DNA from: Actinomycetes bacterium
GTDB lineage: Bacteria > Actinomycetota > Acidimicrobiia > Acidimicrobiales > Poriferisodalaceae
Direction: 5' to 3'
Assembly: GCA_024228575.1 (NCBI GenBank)
Contig: JAAETH010000595.1
Span: 27,613 to 91,612 of the forward strand
DNA: 64,000 nt
In this document: in pieces, positions 27,824 to 37,687 of the stretch
How positions within the stretch are numbered: the stretch's first letter is position 1
Layout: each line of letters opens with the position of its first letter
Position numbers and translations under genes: made by a program
The notes under the pieces: generated by a model
The model's input: the letters and a program-made list of their open reading frames with translations, nothing else
Databases searched by the model: none
Told to the model about the DNA's origin: nothing

Positions 27824-28750
27824 CTACACCCGGCGTCGCACGACCTCGTAGCAAGCGACGGCCGCTGCGTTCGAGACATTGAGCGAGTCGAGCTGGCCGA
27901 ACTGCGGAATCGAAACGAGCTCGTCGCAACGCTCGGAGACAAGGCGGCCCAAACCCGCACCCTCGGCACCGAGGACGATCGCTATCGGCCCGTCGAGCGC
28001 CGCTGTGGTCTGCCAAAGAGACCTGGGCGCTTCGGCGGTGAGACCGACCGACCACACGTCGTGCTCGGCCAGCGTCGAAATCGCTGTGGGTAAACCTCCG
28101 ACGAGAGCGATCCGAAGATGTTCGACGGCCCCGGCCGCGGCCTTCACAGCCGCGGGGGTGAGACGCGCAGCGCGATGACGGGGAATGACGATGCCGGTGG
28201 CGCCCGCGACCTCGGCCGTACGCAGGACCGCGCCGAGATTTCCCGGGTCGGTGATGCCGTCGAGAACAACAAGGAACGGTGTGCGTCCATCCTGAGGCCG
28301 TGTCAGGAGCTCGAGATCGACCGGCTTGATCGGACGCGCTTCCGCGATCACGCCCTGAGGCGACTCGGTGCGGGCCATGTCGTCGAGCTTGCGGCGGTTC
28401 ACCCGATTGACCGGAACCCGATCGTCGCTCGCAAGATCGAGAATCTCGGCGATGATTGCTGATTCCTCGATGTCGTCTGCCACGAACAGCTCGCGGACGT
28501 TGCGCCGTCCGACGCGAAGGGCCTCGACGACAGCGTTGCGGCCCTCGACCCTGTCGCCCCCCAAGTCGTCGGGATCGCGCTGACGCCCGCGAGGGCGCCC
28601 AGCTTCACGGTCCTGTGAATGATTGCCGCCGCTCCTGGGAGGGCCGCCGCGTCGGGGCTGCTGTGCCCGCTGACCCTTGGAGCCCGCGCCGCGACCCACC
28701 TTGGGTGATCGCTGACGACCCTTGCCCTGACCGCCTCGTTTGCCGCTCAT
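27824..28750 (-). CDS. rlmB: SpoU-family 23S rRNA 2'-O-methyltransferase (RlmB-like)
   Basis: 308 residues. A basic, Gly/Arg/Gln-rich tail of about 65 residues leads into the substrate-binding domain (EGRNAVVEALRVGRRNVREL) and the knotted SPOUT domain with motif 1 LDGITDPGNLGAVLRTAE, motif 2 VLGAEGAGL and motif 3 SLNVSNAAAVACYE. It probably methylates G2251 of 23S rRNA. Its start overlaps the ispF stop (ATGA). In M. tuberculosis cysS lies between ispF and this gene; here it does not. Confidence 0.93.
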   Translation of the reverse strand: MSGKRGGQGKGRQRSPKVGRGAGSKGQRAQQPRRGGPPRSGGNHSQDREAGRPRGRQRDPDDLGGDRVEGRNAVVEALRVGRRNVRELFVADDIEESAIIAEILDLASDDRVPVNRVNRRKLDDMARTESPQGVIAEARPIKPVDLELLTRPQDGRTPFLVVLDGITDPGNLGAVLRTAEVAGATGIVIPRHRAARLTPAAVKAAAGAVEHLRIALVGGLPTAISTLAEHDVWSVGLTAEAPRSLWQTTAALDGPIAIVLGAEGAGLGRLVSERCDELVSIPQFGQLDSLNVSNAAAVACYEVVRRRV

Positions 28751-29232
28751 CGATGAGCCTCGCCTTCGATAAGGGCGACCGCCATGCAGACGATCGCCTC
28801 GCCCCGGCCCAGCGCACCAACACCCTCGGTCGTTCGGCCCTTGACACTGACCGGAGCACCGACGACCCCGCTGAGCCGGTCGGCCATCTCCGCTCGCCGG
28901 GGAGCCAGCTTCGGGGTATCTGCGACAACCGTGCAGTCGACGTTGACGGCCTTGTACCGGGCTTCGAGCACCAGCGCTACTGCTTGCTCGAGCAAGACGA
29001 GGCTATCGGCACCGGAGAACCGGTCGTCGGTATCTGGGAACTGTTGCCCGATGTCTCCGAGCCCGGCCGCGCCGAGAAGGGCATCGATCACAGCGTGAGC
29101 GACAACGTCGGCGTCGCTGTGTCCGATCAGTCCCGGATGACCCTCGAAGTACACACCTCCGAGGACGAGGTGTCTGGCCGGGTCATCGCTCACCTGGTGG
29201 ATGTCGTATCCGTGCCCAATTCGCAGATTCAT
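28747..29232 (-). CDS. ispF: 2-C-methyl-D-erythritol 2,4-cyclodiphosphate synthase
   Basis: 161 residues. Fifth step of the MEP isoprenoid pathway. Metal ligands are in GHGYDIHQV (Asp and His) and IGHSDADVVAH; the substrate-binding FPDTDDRF and C-terminal TTEGVGALGRGEAI blocks are present. ATG 29232 has GAGGAAG 4 bases upstream and matches the usual family start; ATG/GTG at 29262 would overlap ispD by 7 bases. It lies between ispD and rlmB in one operon. Confidence 0.95.
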   Translation of the reverse strand: MNLRIGHGYDIHQVSDDPARHLVLGGVYFEGHPGLIGHSDADVVAHAVIDALLGAAGLGDIGQQFPDTDDRFSGADSLVLLEQAVALVLEARYKAVNVDCTVVADTPKLAPRRAEMADRLSGVVGAPVSVKGRTTEGVGALGRGEAIVCMAVALIEGEAHR

Positions 29233-29255
29233 CGTCTTCCTCGAGTTCGGGGTGG

Positions 29256-29900
29256 TCACCACGCGGCGCGTGCGACGACGAGGTCGTGTTCGGTTGTGAT
29301 CTTTGCAGCTCTGAGTGAACCTTCGACGACCTTCACGGTTCCGCCCGCCAACTCGATCAGCGCTGCATCGTCGGTGGCGTCACCACCATCGAGGTGTGCC
29401 CGACGCAACAAGTCGGCTCTAAAACCTTGGGGGGTCTGGACTGCGACCAGGACCGACCTGTCAGGTGTTCCCACGACGACATCGCCCGACACCTCCTTGA
29501 TGGTGTCGGCGACGGCCAGGCCCGGCACCACCGAATCGGCGCCTGCGCGGAGGGCCTCGATCACCCGAGCGAACACGCTGACGTCAGCGCCGGGCCTGGC
29601 CGCATCGTGGACCAGAACGAACTCGACTTCGTCGGGGACGGCGGCGAGGCCGCAGCGAACCGACGCGCTCCGGGTCGCTCCGCCCGCCACGACGACGGCT
29701 TCGCGGCACAGCCCGGCGATCCGATCGTCGGACGTGACCACAACCACTTCCTCACACGATGCCCTGGCAGTGGCGACGGCGTGTTCGACCACGGTCTTGC
29801 CATCGATCGACTCGAGCAACTTGGGGCGTCCGAAGCGGGTGCTGGCACCTGCTGCAACAACAATCGTCCAGACGGCACACCCGCCGCGTTGATGGGTCAT
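29256..29900 (-). CDS. ispD: 2-C-methyl-D-erythritol 4-phosphate cytidylyltransferase
   Basis: 214 residues. Third step of the MEP pathway, forming CDP-methylerythritol. The CTP-binding loop AAGASTRFGRPK is near the N-terminus; VHDAARPGA, VAVQTPQGFRADLL and GGDATDDAALIE follow the family pattern. Start ATG 29900 (MTHQRGG) or GTG at VWTIVVAAG about 27 bases on. It follows the PIN/TRAM gene by 12 bases. Confidence 0.95.
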   Translation of the reverse strand: MTHQRGGCAVWTIVVAAGASTRFGRPKLLESIDGKTVVEHAVATARASCEEVVVVTSDDRIAGLCREAVVVAGGATRSASVRCGLAAVPDEVEFVLVHDAARPGADVSVFARVIEALRAGADSVVPGLAVADTIKEVSGDVVVGTPDRSVLVAVQTPQGFRADLLRRAHLDGGDATDDAALIELAGGTVKVVEGSLRAAKITTEHDLVVARAAW

Positions 29901-29912
29901 CCCACAAGGGTG

Positions 29913-31004
29913 TCAGGTCGAGCGGGTGGGCTCCAGAGAACTTTCGTGCAAGGCCAACGTCCCGAAGTGCATGGTCCCCTTCGCCGTAGGCACTGAGTGA
30001 CTCACCCGCACGTCAACCCTCGATCCCAGGAGGACGGCAGCGTCCGTGACGACGACCATGGAGCCGTCCTCCCTGAAGCCAACACCCTGACCCGATTCCG
30101 ACCCCTCACGGATCAGCTCGACGCTGATCACTTCACCGGGGACTGTTTCGTCGCGAAGGCCGGCGGCCAATCGAGACAAGAACAGGCAAGACACACCCTG
30201 CAACTCGGCCACCCTCGCCAGGGGCTGGTCGTTGGTGATGAGCCTGACATCGAGCCGGCGGCCGAGCGTGACGAGCTTCGCGTCGACATGTGTGACCTCG
30301 GGGACCTCATCATCGATGACACGCAGCGAAACCGACGTTTCATTGTCGAGTACATCGAGAAGCTCGAGCGCCCTTCGGCCACGACGTCGCCTGGCGGGAT
30401 CTTGGGCGTCGGCGATCGCCTGGATCTCGTCGAGCACAAACCGCGGCACCAAGAGGGTTCCCCTGATGAAGCCCGATCGAACGATCTCCAACATCCGCCC
30501 GTCCAGAACAGCGCTGGAATCGAGCAGGAGGGCATCACCCACCGTCGATTCGCCCAGGCGCCGCGAGGAGGACAAGCCGATGGGCGAAAGCCCGATCAGC
30601 GACCAGAATTCGGCACTTGCCCGAAGGCCGATCCGACCACCCATCGCCATGGCCAACCAGCTGGTCACGGCAGCGATGGGGCCACCAAATCGCCAACCCA
30701 GCCCAACGACCGCTCCCGCTCCGGCGACAAGGCCGAGCAAGCCGCCGATCGCGGCGAACACCCCACCCGACAAGAGCTCTGGCGGAGACCAGGGAAGTTT
30801 CATGTGCTCCATGCGATCGACCGAGCGCGACACACGACGGCCCAGGGTCCCGCCTATGACATAACCACTGCCCGCTCCGAGCGTGGCGCCGACAAACGGG
30901 GCCACTTCACCCTCGGCCCCCATGATTGCAACCTCGTGACCGGCGGCGGTTAGGAGCAGCACGATCAGCAGCCGAATTGTCTCGACGAACACCACCGCTC
31001 CCAT
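29913..31004 (-). CDS. Membrane-bound PIN/TRAM-domain protein (YacL-like)
   Basis: 363 residues. N-terminal membrane helices (about 5-130: ETIRLLIVLLLTAAG, glycine-rich GATLGAGSGYVIGG, GVFAAIGGLLGLVAGAGAVV), then a PIN ribonuclease-type domain starting LLLDSSAVLDGRMLEI with acidic metal-site residues (Asp in LDSSAV, Glu in FVLDEIQAIAD, Asp in LITNDQPLARVA), then a C-terminal TRAM RNA-binding domain (GEVISVELIREG...GVGFREDGSMVVV). RNA cleavage at the membrane is inferred. It heads the ispD-ispF-rlmB operon. Confidence 0.9.
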   Translation of the reverse strand: MGAVVFVETIRLLIVLLLTAAGHEVAIMGAEGEVAPFVGATLGAGSGYVIGGTLGRRVSRSVDRMEHMKLPWSPPELLSGGVFAAIGGLLGLVAGAGAVVGLGWRFGGPIAAVTSWLAMAMGGRIGLRASAEFWSLIGLSPIGLSSSRRLGESTVGDALLLDSSAVLDGRMLEIVRSGFIRGTLLVPRFVLDEIQAIADAQDPARRRRGRRALELLDVLDNETSVSLRVIDDEVPEVTHVDAKLVTLGRRLDVRLITNDQPLARVAELQGVSCLFLSRLAAGLRDETVPGEVISVELIREGSESGQGVGFREDGSMVVVTDAAVLLGSRVDVRVSHSVPTAKGTMHFGTLALHESSLEPTRST

Positions 31005-31105
31005 CTCTGCGTTCTCGACGTTCTCTCATCCATCGGCACATTCGAGCGATTCCTGACACGAAACGTGCGATCGGAACGGGGGTGGTGACGCCTCGCACCA
31101 TTACC

Positions 31106-31774
31106 ATGAAAGCGATGGACTCTCTCCAACTCCTACGGTCGGTCGACATGTTGTCGGCTCTGACCGACCCCGAACTCGACGGGCTTCTCGCCCATTCCTC
31201 GGAAGTTGACCTTCGAAGGGGCGAGGCCCTCTTTTGTGAGGACGACGAGGCCGACTGTCTCTTTGTACTCAAGAGTGGTCGCCTCGCGATCGTGCGCGAC
31301 TCCTTCGATGGCAGAGAGTCGGTCCTGGCCCTTTTGACGGGTGGCGATCTGGTTGGCGAGATGCCCCTTTTTGACAACGCCCCGCGCAGCGCCAAGGTGA
31401 AGGCCCTCGAAGCGACGGTACTCGTCCAGGTTCCCTATCAGCCTCTCAGAGAGATCTACACAGCACGGCCCGAGTTGTTGTGGGGCGCCGTGGCACTTCT
31501 CGCCGGTCGTCTGAGGATCATGGACGACGCCCTCGCCGACACCATGTTCCTCGACGTCGCGGGCCGCACGGCCAAGAAGCTCCTCGAGTTGTCGGGTGAC
31601 CGCGACGAGTTCCAGCTCCCCGTCACTCAAGAAGAGCTATCCCAGATGGTCGGAGCCAGCCGCGAACGCGTGAACAAGGCCCTTTCTGCGTTCAACCGTT
31701 TGGGGTGGCTCAACCAGCGCGAGCGAACCTACGTCATCACGAACAGAGAAGCCCTCACCCAGCGATCTCTCTAG
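31106..31774 (+). CDS. Crp/Fnr-family transcription regulator
   Basis: 222 residues. The cyclic-nucleotide-binding barrel covers about residues 10-120 (GEALFCEDDEADCLFVLKSGRLAI; GGDLVGEMPLFDNAPRSAKVKALEATVLVQV). A dimerisation helix follows, then a winged helix-turn-helix with VTQEELSQMVGASRERVNKAL as recognition element (about 176-196). The phosphate-cassette Arg-Ser in APRSAKVKA suggests cAMP binding is possible. ATG 31106; ATG 31115 is an alternative. It is divergent from the PIN/TRAM gene and overlaps the convergent radA by 20 bases. Confidence 0.93.
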   Translation: MKAMDSLQLLRSVDMLSALTDPELDGLLAHSSEVDLRRGEALFCEDDEADCLFVLKSGRLAIVRDSFDGRESVLALLTGGDLVGEMPLFDNAPRSAKVKALEATVLVQVPYQPLREIYTARPELLWGAVALLAGRLRIMDDALADTMFLDVAGRTAKKLLELSGDRDEFQLPVTQEELSQMVGASRERVNKALSAFNRLGWLNQRERTYVITNREALTQRSL

Positions 31775-33125
31775 CCCGGTCGACGCCGAACCCGAGTCGT
31801 CCGAGAGTCTCCTCGACCCCGATTGCACGACGCACGCGAAGGCCTCCCGGCGCCACGGGTGATCCCGAGGGAACGATGACCATCGAGAACCCGAGGCGGG
31901 CTGCCTCCGCCAGGCGCCGATCTATCTCGGTCACCTGCCGAACCTCACCCCCGAGGCCGACCTCACCACACGCGATGATGTCGGGATCGATGGCCTCATC
32001 GAGAAACGCCGACACGACTGCAAGAGCGACTGGGAGGTCGGCGCCGGGCTCCGACACCTTCGCACCTCCAACGACGGAGACAAACACATCGGCCTTGCCA
32101 AGCGCAATTCCGCAACGACGCTCGAGCACGGCCAGCAGCAACGACAGGCGTCGTTGGTCAAATCCCTGAACGACCCTCCGGGGCGAGGCGAGCGGTGTCT
32201 CGACGACCAGTGCCTGCACCTCGACGAGCAGCGGCCTGTTGCCCTCCATAACAGGGGCGACGATCGAACCGGGCACCCCCGGCCGGCGATCGGCCAGAAA
32301 CAACCTGCTCGGATCGTCCACCGACACCAGACCGGTCGGACCCATCTCGAAGACACCAAGCCCACGGGTTGAACCGAAACGGTGTTTGACAGCCCTCAAG
32401 AAGCGCAGAGCGTGGTGCCGGTCGCCTTCGAAGGTCAGAACGGTGTCGACAACGTGCTCGAGCACGCGGGGCCCCGCCAGGTTTCCTTCCTTCGTCACGT
32501 GCCCGACAAGAACGATTGAGGTCGAAGTAGCCCTGGCTACTCTCACGAGACTTTGAGCAGCCTCGCGGACCTGGGTGACCGACCCCGAAGTTCCCGGTTG
32601 CGAAGGCTGGTAGACACTCTGGATCGAATCGACGATGACCACGTCGGGCCGGAGCTTGTCGATCTCGGCGATGATGTTGTGAACATCGACCGCATCGGTG
32701 ATGAAGACACCATCGGCCACCGAGCGCAGCCTCCCGGCCCGTTCGCGGACCTGGGCGACAGATTCCTCGGCCGAGACGTAGAGCACGACCTTGTCGCCGC
32801 GAGCGATGGCACCGGCAGCCTGCACGAGCAGTGTCGACTTGCCGATGCCCGGTTCACCACCCAACAACGTGACCGATCCGGGCACCAGTCCCCCGCCGAG
32901 AACCGCGTCGAGTTGCTCGACACCTGTTGGGGCAAGCCGCTGGGGAGCAGCGTCGACATCGGCCAGAGCCACAGCCGGCGAAGCAGTCGCCGACATTGCC
33001 GAACGGCCGGAGCCCGCGCGTTCGACAAGGGTGTTCCACTCGCCGCAGCCAGGACACTGTCCGGCCCACTTGTGGGCGGACACCCCGCAGGACTGACACA
33101 GGAATGAGGAGTCGGTATGAGCCAT
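31755..33125 (-). CDS. radA: DNA repair protein RadA
   Basis: 456 residues. RadA is a hexameric helicase of recombination and branch migration. N-terminal C4 zinc finger FLCQSCGVSAHKWAGQCPGC, Walker A GGEPGIGKSTLLVQ (about 90-103), and the C-terminal Lon-protease-like domain (VVGGAKVSEPGADLPVALAV). The family's KNRFG motif reads KHRFG here, a conservative change. ATG 33125 is preceded by an adjacent GTG at 33128. In many actinobacteria disA lies beside radA; here it is absent. Confidence 0.95.
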   Translation of the reverse strand: MAHTDSSFLCQSCGVSAHKWAGQCPGCGEWNTLVERAGSGRSAMSATASPAVALADVDAAPQRLAPTGVEQLDAVLGGGLVPGSVTLLGGEPGIGKSTLLVQAAGAIARGDKVVLYVSAEESVAQVRERAGRLRSVADGVFITDAVDVHNIIAEIDKLRPDVVIVDSIQSVYQPSQPGTSGSVTQVREAAQSLVRVARATSTSIVLVGHVTKEGNLAGPRVLEHVVDTVLTFEGDRHHALRFLRAVKHRFGSTRGLGVFEMGPTGLVSVDDPSRLFLADRRPGVPGSIVAPVMEGNRPLLVEVQALVVETPLASPRRVVQGFDQRRLSLLLAVLERRCGIALGKADVFVSVVGGAKVSEPGADLPVALAVVSAFLDEAIDPDIIACGEVGLGGEVRQVTEIDRRLAEAARLGFSMVIVPSGSPVAPGGLRVRRAIGVEETLGRLGFGVDRAREIAG

Positions 33126-33179
33126 CACGACAGTGTCGCAACACGGTGTGACAGTCGCCTCGCCGCGGGCTGGCCTCGT

Positions 33180-33977
33180 TCAGATGGTCGGGGCGGGGTC
33201 TGTTGGGCGTTTGCGACGGCGGATCATCACCAGGACAGCGGCAACAACCGCGGCAGCCGCCCACGACAGGACTACCCAGCGCCAGGCCCGGTCGTATTCG
33301 CGACGGGCAGCGCCGGCCTCGTCCCTGGCATCGAGCACCTGCTGATCGATCGAGGTCGACTCGGCCACAGCCGTGACCACAGCTCCTGAAGCGAGGCTCA
33401 CCGACGCGACCTCTGCATCTGAGGTCGGGACAACAGCACGCACGGTCACGGTCACGAGCTCGTCGAGATCTGTCCCAGCCAGGGTTTCGAGATCGGATGT
33501 CATCTCACCAAATGGTTGCCCATCGAAGAGCCCGACCAATTCGTCATCGCTGAAGTCGCCGACTCGAATCGATGGGGCCGCAGCGAGTTCGACTCGATAG
33601 TCGGTGCGAGCGATCGAGGGAACCACCTCAACAGCTGCGACCTCGAACAGGGTGCCCCCATCGAGATCGTCGACCAGAGCCGCCACCTGCTCGGGCACAA
33701 CACCATCACGTCTGAGCCGCGCGGCGGCACCACCTTCGACGTTGTGGGGTTCGGTGACAACCCACCCCGAATCGACAACACCGGTCAAGTCGATGTCGCC
33801 CAGGTCGATATCGGCGACGACTTCGTCGTCCGCGAATGCCGTGAACACGATCGACGACGTGCCGTCGTCGGTCAGGTTCACCTCGAGCATCAGGTCGATC
33901 CGACACCCGGTCAACAAGATCGACCCGACCAGAAGCAGGACGATGCGACTCGGTATCGCCAGGACGGCCGACCTCAC
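33180..33977 (-). CDS. LppM-like lipoprotein with C-terminal membrane helix
   Basis: 265 residues. Signal peptide with lipobox LLTGC (Cys about residue 25), then a beta-rich extracytoplasmic domain (RIDLMLEVNLTDDGTSSIVFTAFADDE...) and a C-terminal membrane helix (about 236-256) followed by RRRKR. The start of the domain and its layout match the LppM family of actinobacteria, linked in mycobacteria to envelope and host interaction. Its ATG overlaps the clpC stop (ATGA), so the two are translationally coupled. Confidence 0.8.
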   Translation of the reverse strand: MRSAVLAIPSRIVLLLVGSILLTGCRIDLMLEVNLTDDGTSSIVFTAFADDEVVADIDLGDIDLTGVVDSGWVVTEPHNVEGGAAARLRRDGVVPEQVAALVDDLDGGTLFEVAAVEVVPSIARTDYRVELAAAPSIRVGDFSDDELVGLFDGQPFGEMTSDLETLAGTDLDELVTVTVRAVVPTSDAEVASVSLASGAVVTAVAESTSIDQQVLDARDEAGAARREYDRAWRWVVLSWAAAAVVAAVLVMIRRRKRPTDPAPTI

Positions 33978-36493
33978 TCAGCGCCGGCGTCGGCCATCTC
34001 GATCTGAGGAGGCTCGAACCCTTCGATCGCGCTGAAGACGATCTCGTCGTTCTCCTCGTCAGCGTCGACGATGATGATGTTGCCGGCGTGGAACTCCTTG
34101 TAGAGGATGCGCTCGGAGAGAGCGTCCTCGACGAGGCGTTGAATCGCCCGGCGAAGTGGGCGTGCACCAAGAGTCGGGTCGTAGCCCTTGCGAGCCAGCA
34201 TCGACTTCGCCGCATCGGTGATCTCGAGACCCAGACCCTGAGCTTCGAGCTGCTTGGCCGTGCGGGCGATCATCAGGTCGACAATCTGGGTGACCTCCTC
34301 GATCGAGAGCTCGTGGAACACGATGGTCTCGTCGATTCGGTTGAGGAACTCGGGGCGGAAGTGCTCCTTCAGAGCATCGTCGACCTTCTCCTTCATACGG
34401 GCGTAGCTGACCGCTTCGTCGACCTTGGAGAAACCAACGTTCACCTTGCGGAGATCGCGTGTGCCCAGGTTTGAGGTCATGATGAGCACCGTGTTGCGGA
34501 AGTCGACCGAACGGCCCTGACTATCGGTCAGGCGCCCCTCCTCGAGGATCTGCAGCAGGGTGTTGAAGACATCGGGGTGAGCCTTCTCTACCTCGTCGAA
34601 CAGCACCACCGAGAACGGCTTGCGTCGAACGGCCTCTGTGAGCTGGCCGCCCTCGTCGTAGCCGACGTAGCCCGGGGGCGAACCCACCAGACGGCTGACG
34701 GTGTGCTTCTCCATGTACTCGGACATGTCGAGGCTGATCAGCGAATCTTCGTCGCCGAACAAGAACTCGGACAGGGTCTTGGCAAGCTCGGTCTTGCCGA
34801 CACCAGATGGGCCGAGGAAGATGAACGAGCCACCAGGGCGCTTCGGGTCCTTGAGACCCGCACGGGTACGCCGGACTGCCTGGCTGACAGCCTTGATGGC
34901 GTCTTGTTGGCCAATGACCCGCTCGTGGAGGACATCCTCCATCTTCAACAGCTTCTGGGTCTCTTCTTCGGTGAGCTTGTAGACCGGGATACCGGTCCAG
35001 ATCGACAAGACCTCCGCGATCGCTTCCTCGTCGACCTCGTCGAAGAGGTCGACACCTTCGGCCTTGATCTGGGTCTCCAGCTCGGACTTCTGGTCGAGGA
35101 GCTGCTTCTCTTCGTCGCGAAGTGAGCCGGCGAGCTCGAAGTCCTGGTCTTCGACGGCCTGCTTCTTGCGCTCGACGACATCGGCGATCTTGTTCTCGAT
35201 CTCCTTGTAGTCGGGTGGGGTTTCCATTCGCTTGATACGAAGCCGCGATCCCGCCTCGTCGACCAGGTCGATGGCCTTGTCGGGAAGCTGACGATCGGAG
35301 ATGTAGCGGTCGGCGAGGTTCGCCGCTGCAACGAGCGCCTGATCGGTGATGGTGACGCGATGGTGGGCCTCGTAACGATCGCGGACACCCTTCAGGATTT
35401 CGATGGTGTCGGCGACCGATGGCTCTTCGACCTTGACCGGCTGGAAACGGCGCTCGAGCGCAGCATCCTTCTCGAGGTGTTTGCGGTACTCGTCGAGGGT
35501 GGTGGCACCGATTGTCTGCAACTCGCCACGAGCCAGCATCGGCTTGAGGATCGAGGCCGCATCGATAGCACCTTCGGCGGCACCGGCACCCACAAGGGTG
35601 TGAAGCTCGTCGATGAACAAGATGATGTCGCCGCGGGTTTTGATCTCTTTCAAGACCTTCTTGAGACGCTCCTCGAAATCGCCGCGGTAGCGCGAACCGG
35701 CCACGAGAGCGCCGAGATCGAGGGTGTAGAGATGTTTGTTCTTCAACGTCTCGGGGATGTCGCCCGACACGATGCGCTGGGCCAAACCCTCGACGATGGC
35801 CGTCTTGCCGACGCCGGGTTCGCCGACCAGCACCGGGTTGTTCTTGGTGCGACGAGACAGGACCTGCATGACACGTTCTGTCTCGCGGGCCCTGCCGATG
35901 ACCGGATCGAGCGCCTTCTCACGGGCGAGCTGAGTCATGTTGACGCCGAACTGGTCGAGAACGACCGAGCCCGACTGGCTACCGGAATCGCCGGCGTTGC
36001 TTCCCGTGGAGGCACCGGCAGTCTCCTTGCCGGACTGGCCAGAGCTTGCGGGGCCCGAGTAGCCAGACAACAGCTGGATCACCTGCTGGCGAACGCGCGA
36101 CAGATCGGCTCCGAGCTTGACGAGAACCTGGGCAGCGACACCCTCGCCTTCACGAATCAGGCCGAGCAGGATGTGTTCTGTGCCGATGTAGTTGTGACCG
36201 AGCTGGAGAGCCTCGCGCAGCGACAGCTCGAGGACCTTCTTGGCGCGAGGGGTGAACGGGATGTGGCCAGAAGGTGAGGATCCGCCCTGTCCTATGATCT
36301 CTTCTACCTGACTGCGCACAGCCTCGAGCGAGATTCCGAGAGACTCGAGTGCCTTCGCGGCTACCCCTTCGCCCTCGTGGATGAGGCCGAGCAGGATGTG
36401 TTCTGTGCCGATGTAGTTGTGGTTGAGCAGGCGCGCTTCTTCTTGGGCCAGCACCACCACTCGTCGTGCCCTGTCAGTGAACCGTTCGAACAC
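33974..36493 (-). CDS. clpC: ClpC-type AAA+ unfoldase of the Clp protease
   Basis: 839 residues. Order: two Clp N repeats (about 1-145), a Ser/Gly-rich linker (150-178), AAA-1 with Walker A GEPGVGKT, a middle domain with a UVR motif ([19 protein letters not shown]), AAA-2 with Walker A GPSGVGKT and sensor region, and a C-terminal small domain. It unfolds substrates for ClpP. ATG 36493. The 220 bases upstream should hold the promoter, shared divergently with the prenyl-synthase-like gene. Confidence 0.97.
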   Translation of the reverse strand: MFERFTDRARRVVVLAQEEARLLNHNYIGTEHILLGLIHEGEGVAAKALESLGISLEAVRSQVEEIIGQGGSSPSGHIPFTPRAKKVLELSLREALQLGHNYIGTEHILLGLIREGEGVAAQVLVKLGADLSRVRQQVIQLLSGYSGPASSGQSGKETAGASTGSNAGDSGSQSGSVVLDQFGVNMTQLAREKALDPVIGRARETERVMQVLSRRTKNNPVLVGEPGVGKTAIVEGLAQRIVSGDIPETLKNKHLYTLDLGALVAGSRYRGDFEERLKKVLKEIKTRGDIILFIDELHTLVGAGAAEGAIDAASILKPMLARGELQTIGATTLDEYRKHLEKDAALERRFQPVKVEEPSVADTIEILKGVRDRYEAHHRVTITDQALVAAANLADRYISDRQLPDKAIDLVDEAGSRLRIKRMETPPDYKEIENKIADVVERKKQAVEDQDFELAGSLRDEEKQLLDQKSELETQIKAEGVDLFDEVDEEAIAEVLSIWTGIPVYKLTEEETQKLLKMEDVLHERVIGQQDAIKAVSQAVRRTRAGLKDPKRPGGSFIFLGPSGVGKTELAKTLSEFLFGDEDSLISLDMSEYMEKHTVSRLVGSPPGYVGYDEGGQLTEAVRRKPFSVVLFDEVEKAHPDVFNTLLQILEEGRLTDSQGRSVDFRNTVLIMTSNLGTRDLRKVNVGFSKVDEAVSYARMKEKVDDALKEHFRPEFLNRIDETIVFHELSIEEVTQIVDLMIARTAKQLEAQGLGLEITDAAKSMLARKGYDPTLGARPLRRAIQRLVEDALSERILYKEFHAGNIIIVDADEENDEIVFSAIEGFEPPQIEMADAGAE

Positions 36494-36713
36494 GGACCCT
36501 CCGTCCTTGGCACACCTGCTGTCGCTGTTGCAGCCATGCCGTTCTGTTGTGTCGCTTCGAATGTGTTACCCGAGTGTACCGGGCACATGTGACGGCTTCC
36601 CCTCGCGATGCTGGGTCCGTGGTCACCATGTACACCACATCGGCAGTTGCGCTGCGCAGATGAGGTCCACCGATATAGCCGAGGTGGGTCAGTTCCGGAT
36701 ACGTTGGGCGGCG

Positions 36714-37664
36714 ATGGAGATCGATCTTCTCTCATGGCGCCCGACACCAGACCACGACCGCGCCTCGCTCGAAGAGGCTCTGGAACAGGCATGTGATGCC
36801 AAGGATCTTCATCTCAGCCGCCTCGCCACCCAGGCCGTGGCACAACACACTCACCGGATGAGGGCGGCGACCACTCTTGTCGCGGGGCTGGGTTTCGACC
36901 CAGACTCGGCCATCAGTCCCCTGCCGGACGAGCTCACCAACGCTGCGGTGGCGGTCGAACTAGTACACATCGGAGCGGTCACCCACGACGACGTCATCGA
37001 CGACGTGTTTCGTCGCGGCGACAACCCGACCGTGAACGCAGACGCCGGAAATCTCCAAGCGATCCTCGCCGGCGACTTCTTGATGGCAAGGGCCTCGGAG
37101 TATGCGGCTACCCACGGAACCCGCGTCGCCCAGATCCTGGCGGAGACAATCGGCTGGATAAGCGAGGGCAGGGCTCGGCAACTGCAGCAAACGGGCGAGG
37201 CCAGACCCACCCCGACAGAACGTCTCGACACCCTCGACATCAGGCATGCTTCGCTGCACGACACAGCGGCCGTCATCGGGGCGCTGGTAACGGGGACACA
37301 CGACACCGACGGGTTCGGCAGCTTCGGCCGCCACCTCGGCATGGCGATGGCGATCCACGAGGATGTCCGCAGGCTCGCCCACGGCGATCCGTCGACCGGT
37401 GCCGACAACCTCGACGATCTCCGTCGCGGATTCTGGACCCTGCCTGCCACACTCGCGGGCCCAGACCTGATCGACTCGGCACAGTCCGGCGACGATCTCG
37501 ACGCTGTACACAACCGCCTACTGGGGGAACCCCTCGACGAGGCGCTGTCGATAGCCAGGGATCACCTCGACAAGGCCAGCGGGATCGGCAGCGATCTCGG
37601 CTTGTTGGCCGGAGGTGCACTCGACTCGATAGGCGCAGCGCTCGATTCGTTGACCGCTGACTGA
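36714..37664 (+). CDS. Degenerate polyprenyl synthetase paralogue
   Basis: 316 residues with an all-helical isoprenyl synthase fold. The first Asp-rich motif is intact in THDDVIDDVFRRGDNPTVN, and GNLQAILAGDFLMARA matches the next helix. The usual GGKRxRP substrate loop is missing and the second Asp-rich motif, normally Q-I-x-D-D-x-x-D, reads AIHEDVRRLAHG (37359-37373), so only Glu-Asp remain. It may be a regulatory subunit or act on a different substrate. ATG 36714 chosen; an in-frame GTG lies 30 bases upstream. It faces a complete paralogue 23 bases away. Confidence 0.8.
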   Translation: MEIDLLSWRPTPDHDRASLEEALEQACDAKDLHLSRLATQAVAQHTHRMRAATTLVAGLGFDPDSAISPLPDELTNAAVAVELVHIGAVTHDDVIDDVFRRGDNPTVNADAGNLQAILAGDFLMARASEYAATHGTRVAQILAETIGWISEGRARQLQQTGEARPTPTERLDTLDIRHASLHDTAAVIGALVTGTHDTDGFGSFGRHLGMAMAIHEDVRRLAHGDPSTGADNLDDLRRGFWTLPATLAGPDLIDSAQSGDDLDAVHNRLLGEPLDEALSIARDHLDKASGIGSDLGLLAGGALDSIGAALDSLTAD

Positions 37665-37687
37665 CCCCTCCAAGCTCGGCGGGCTGA

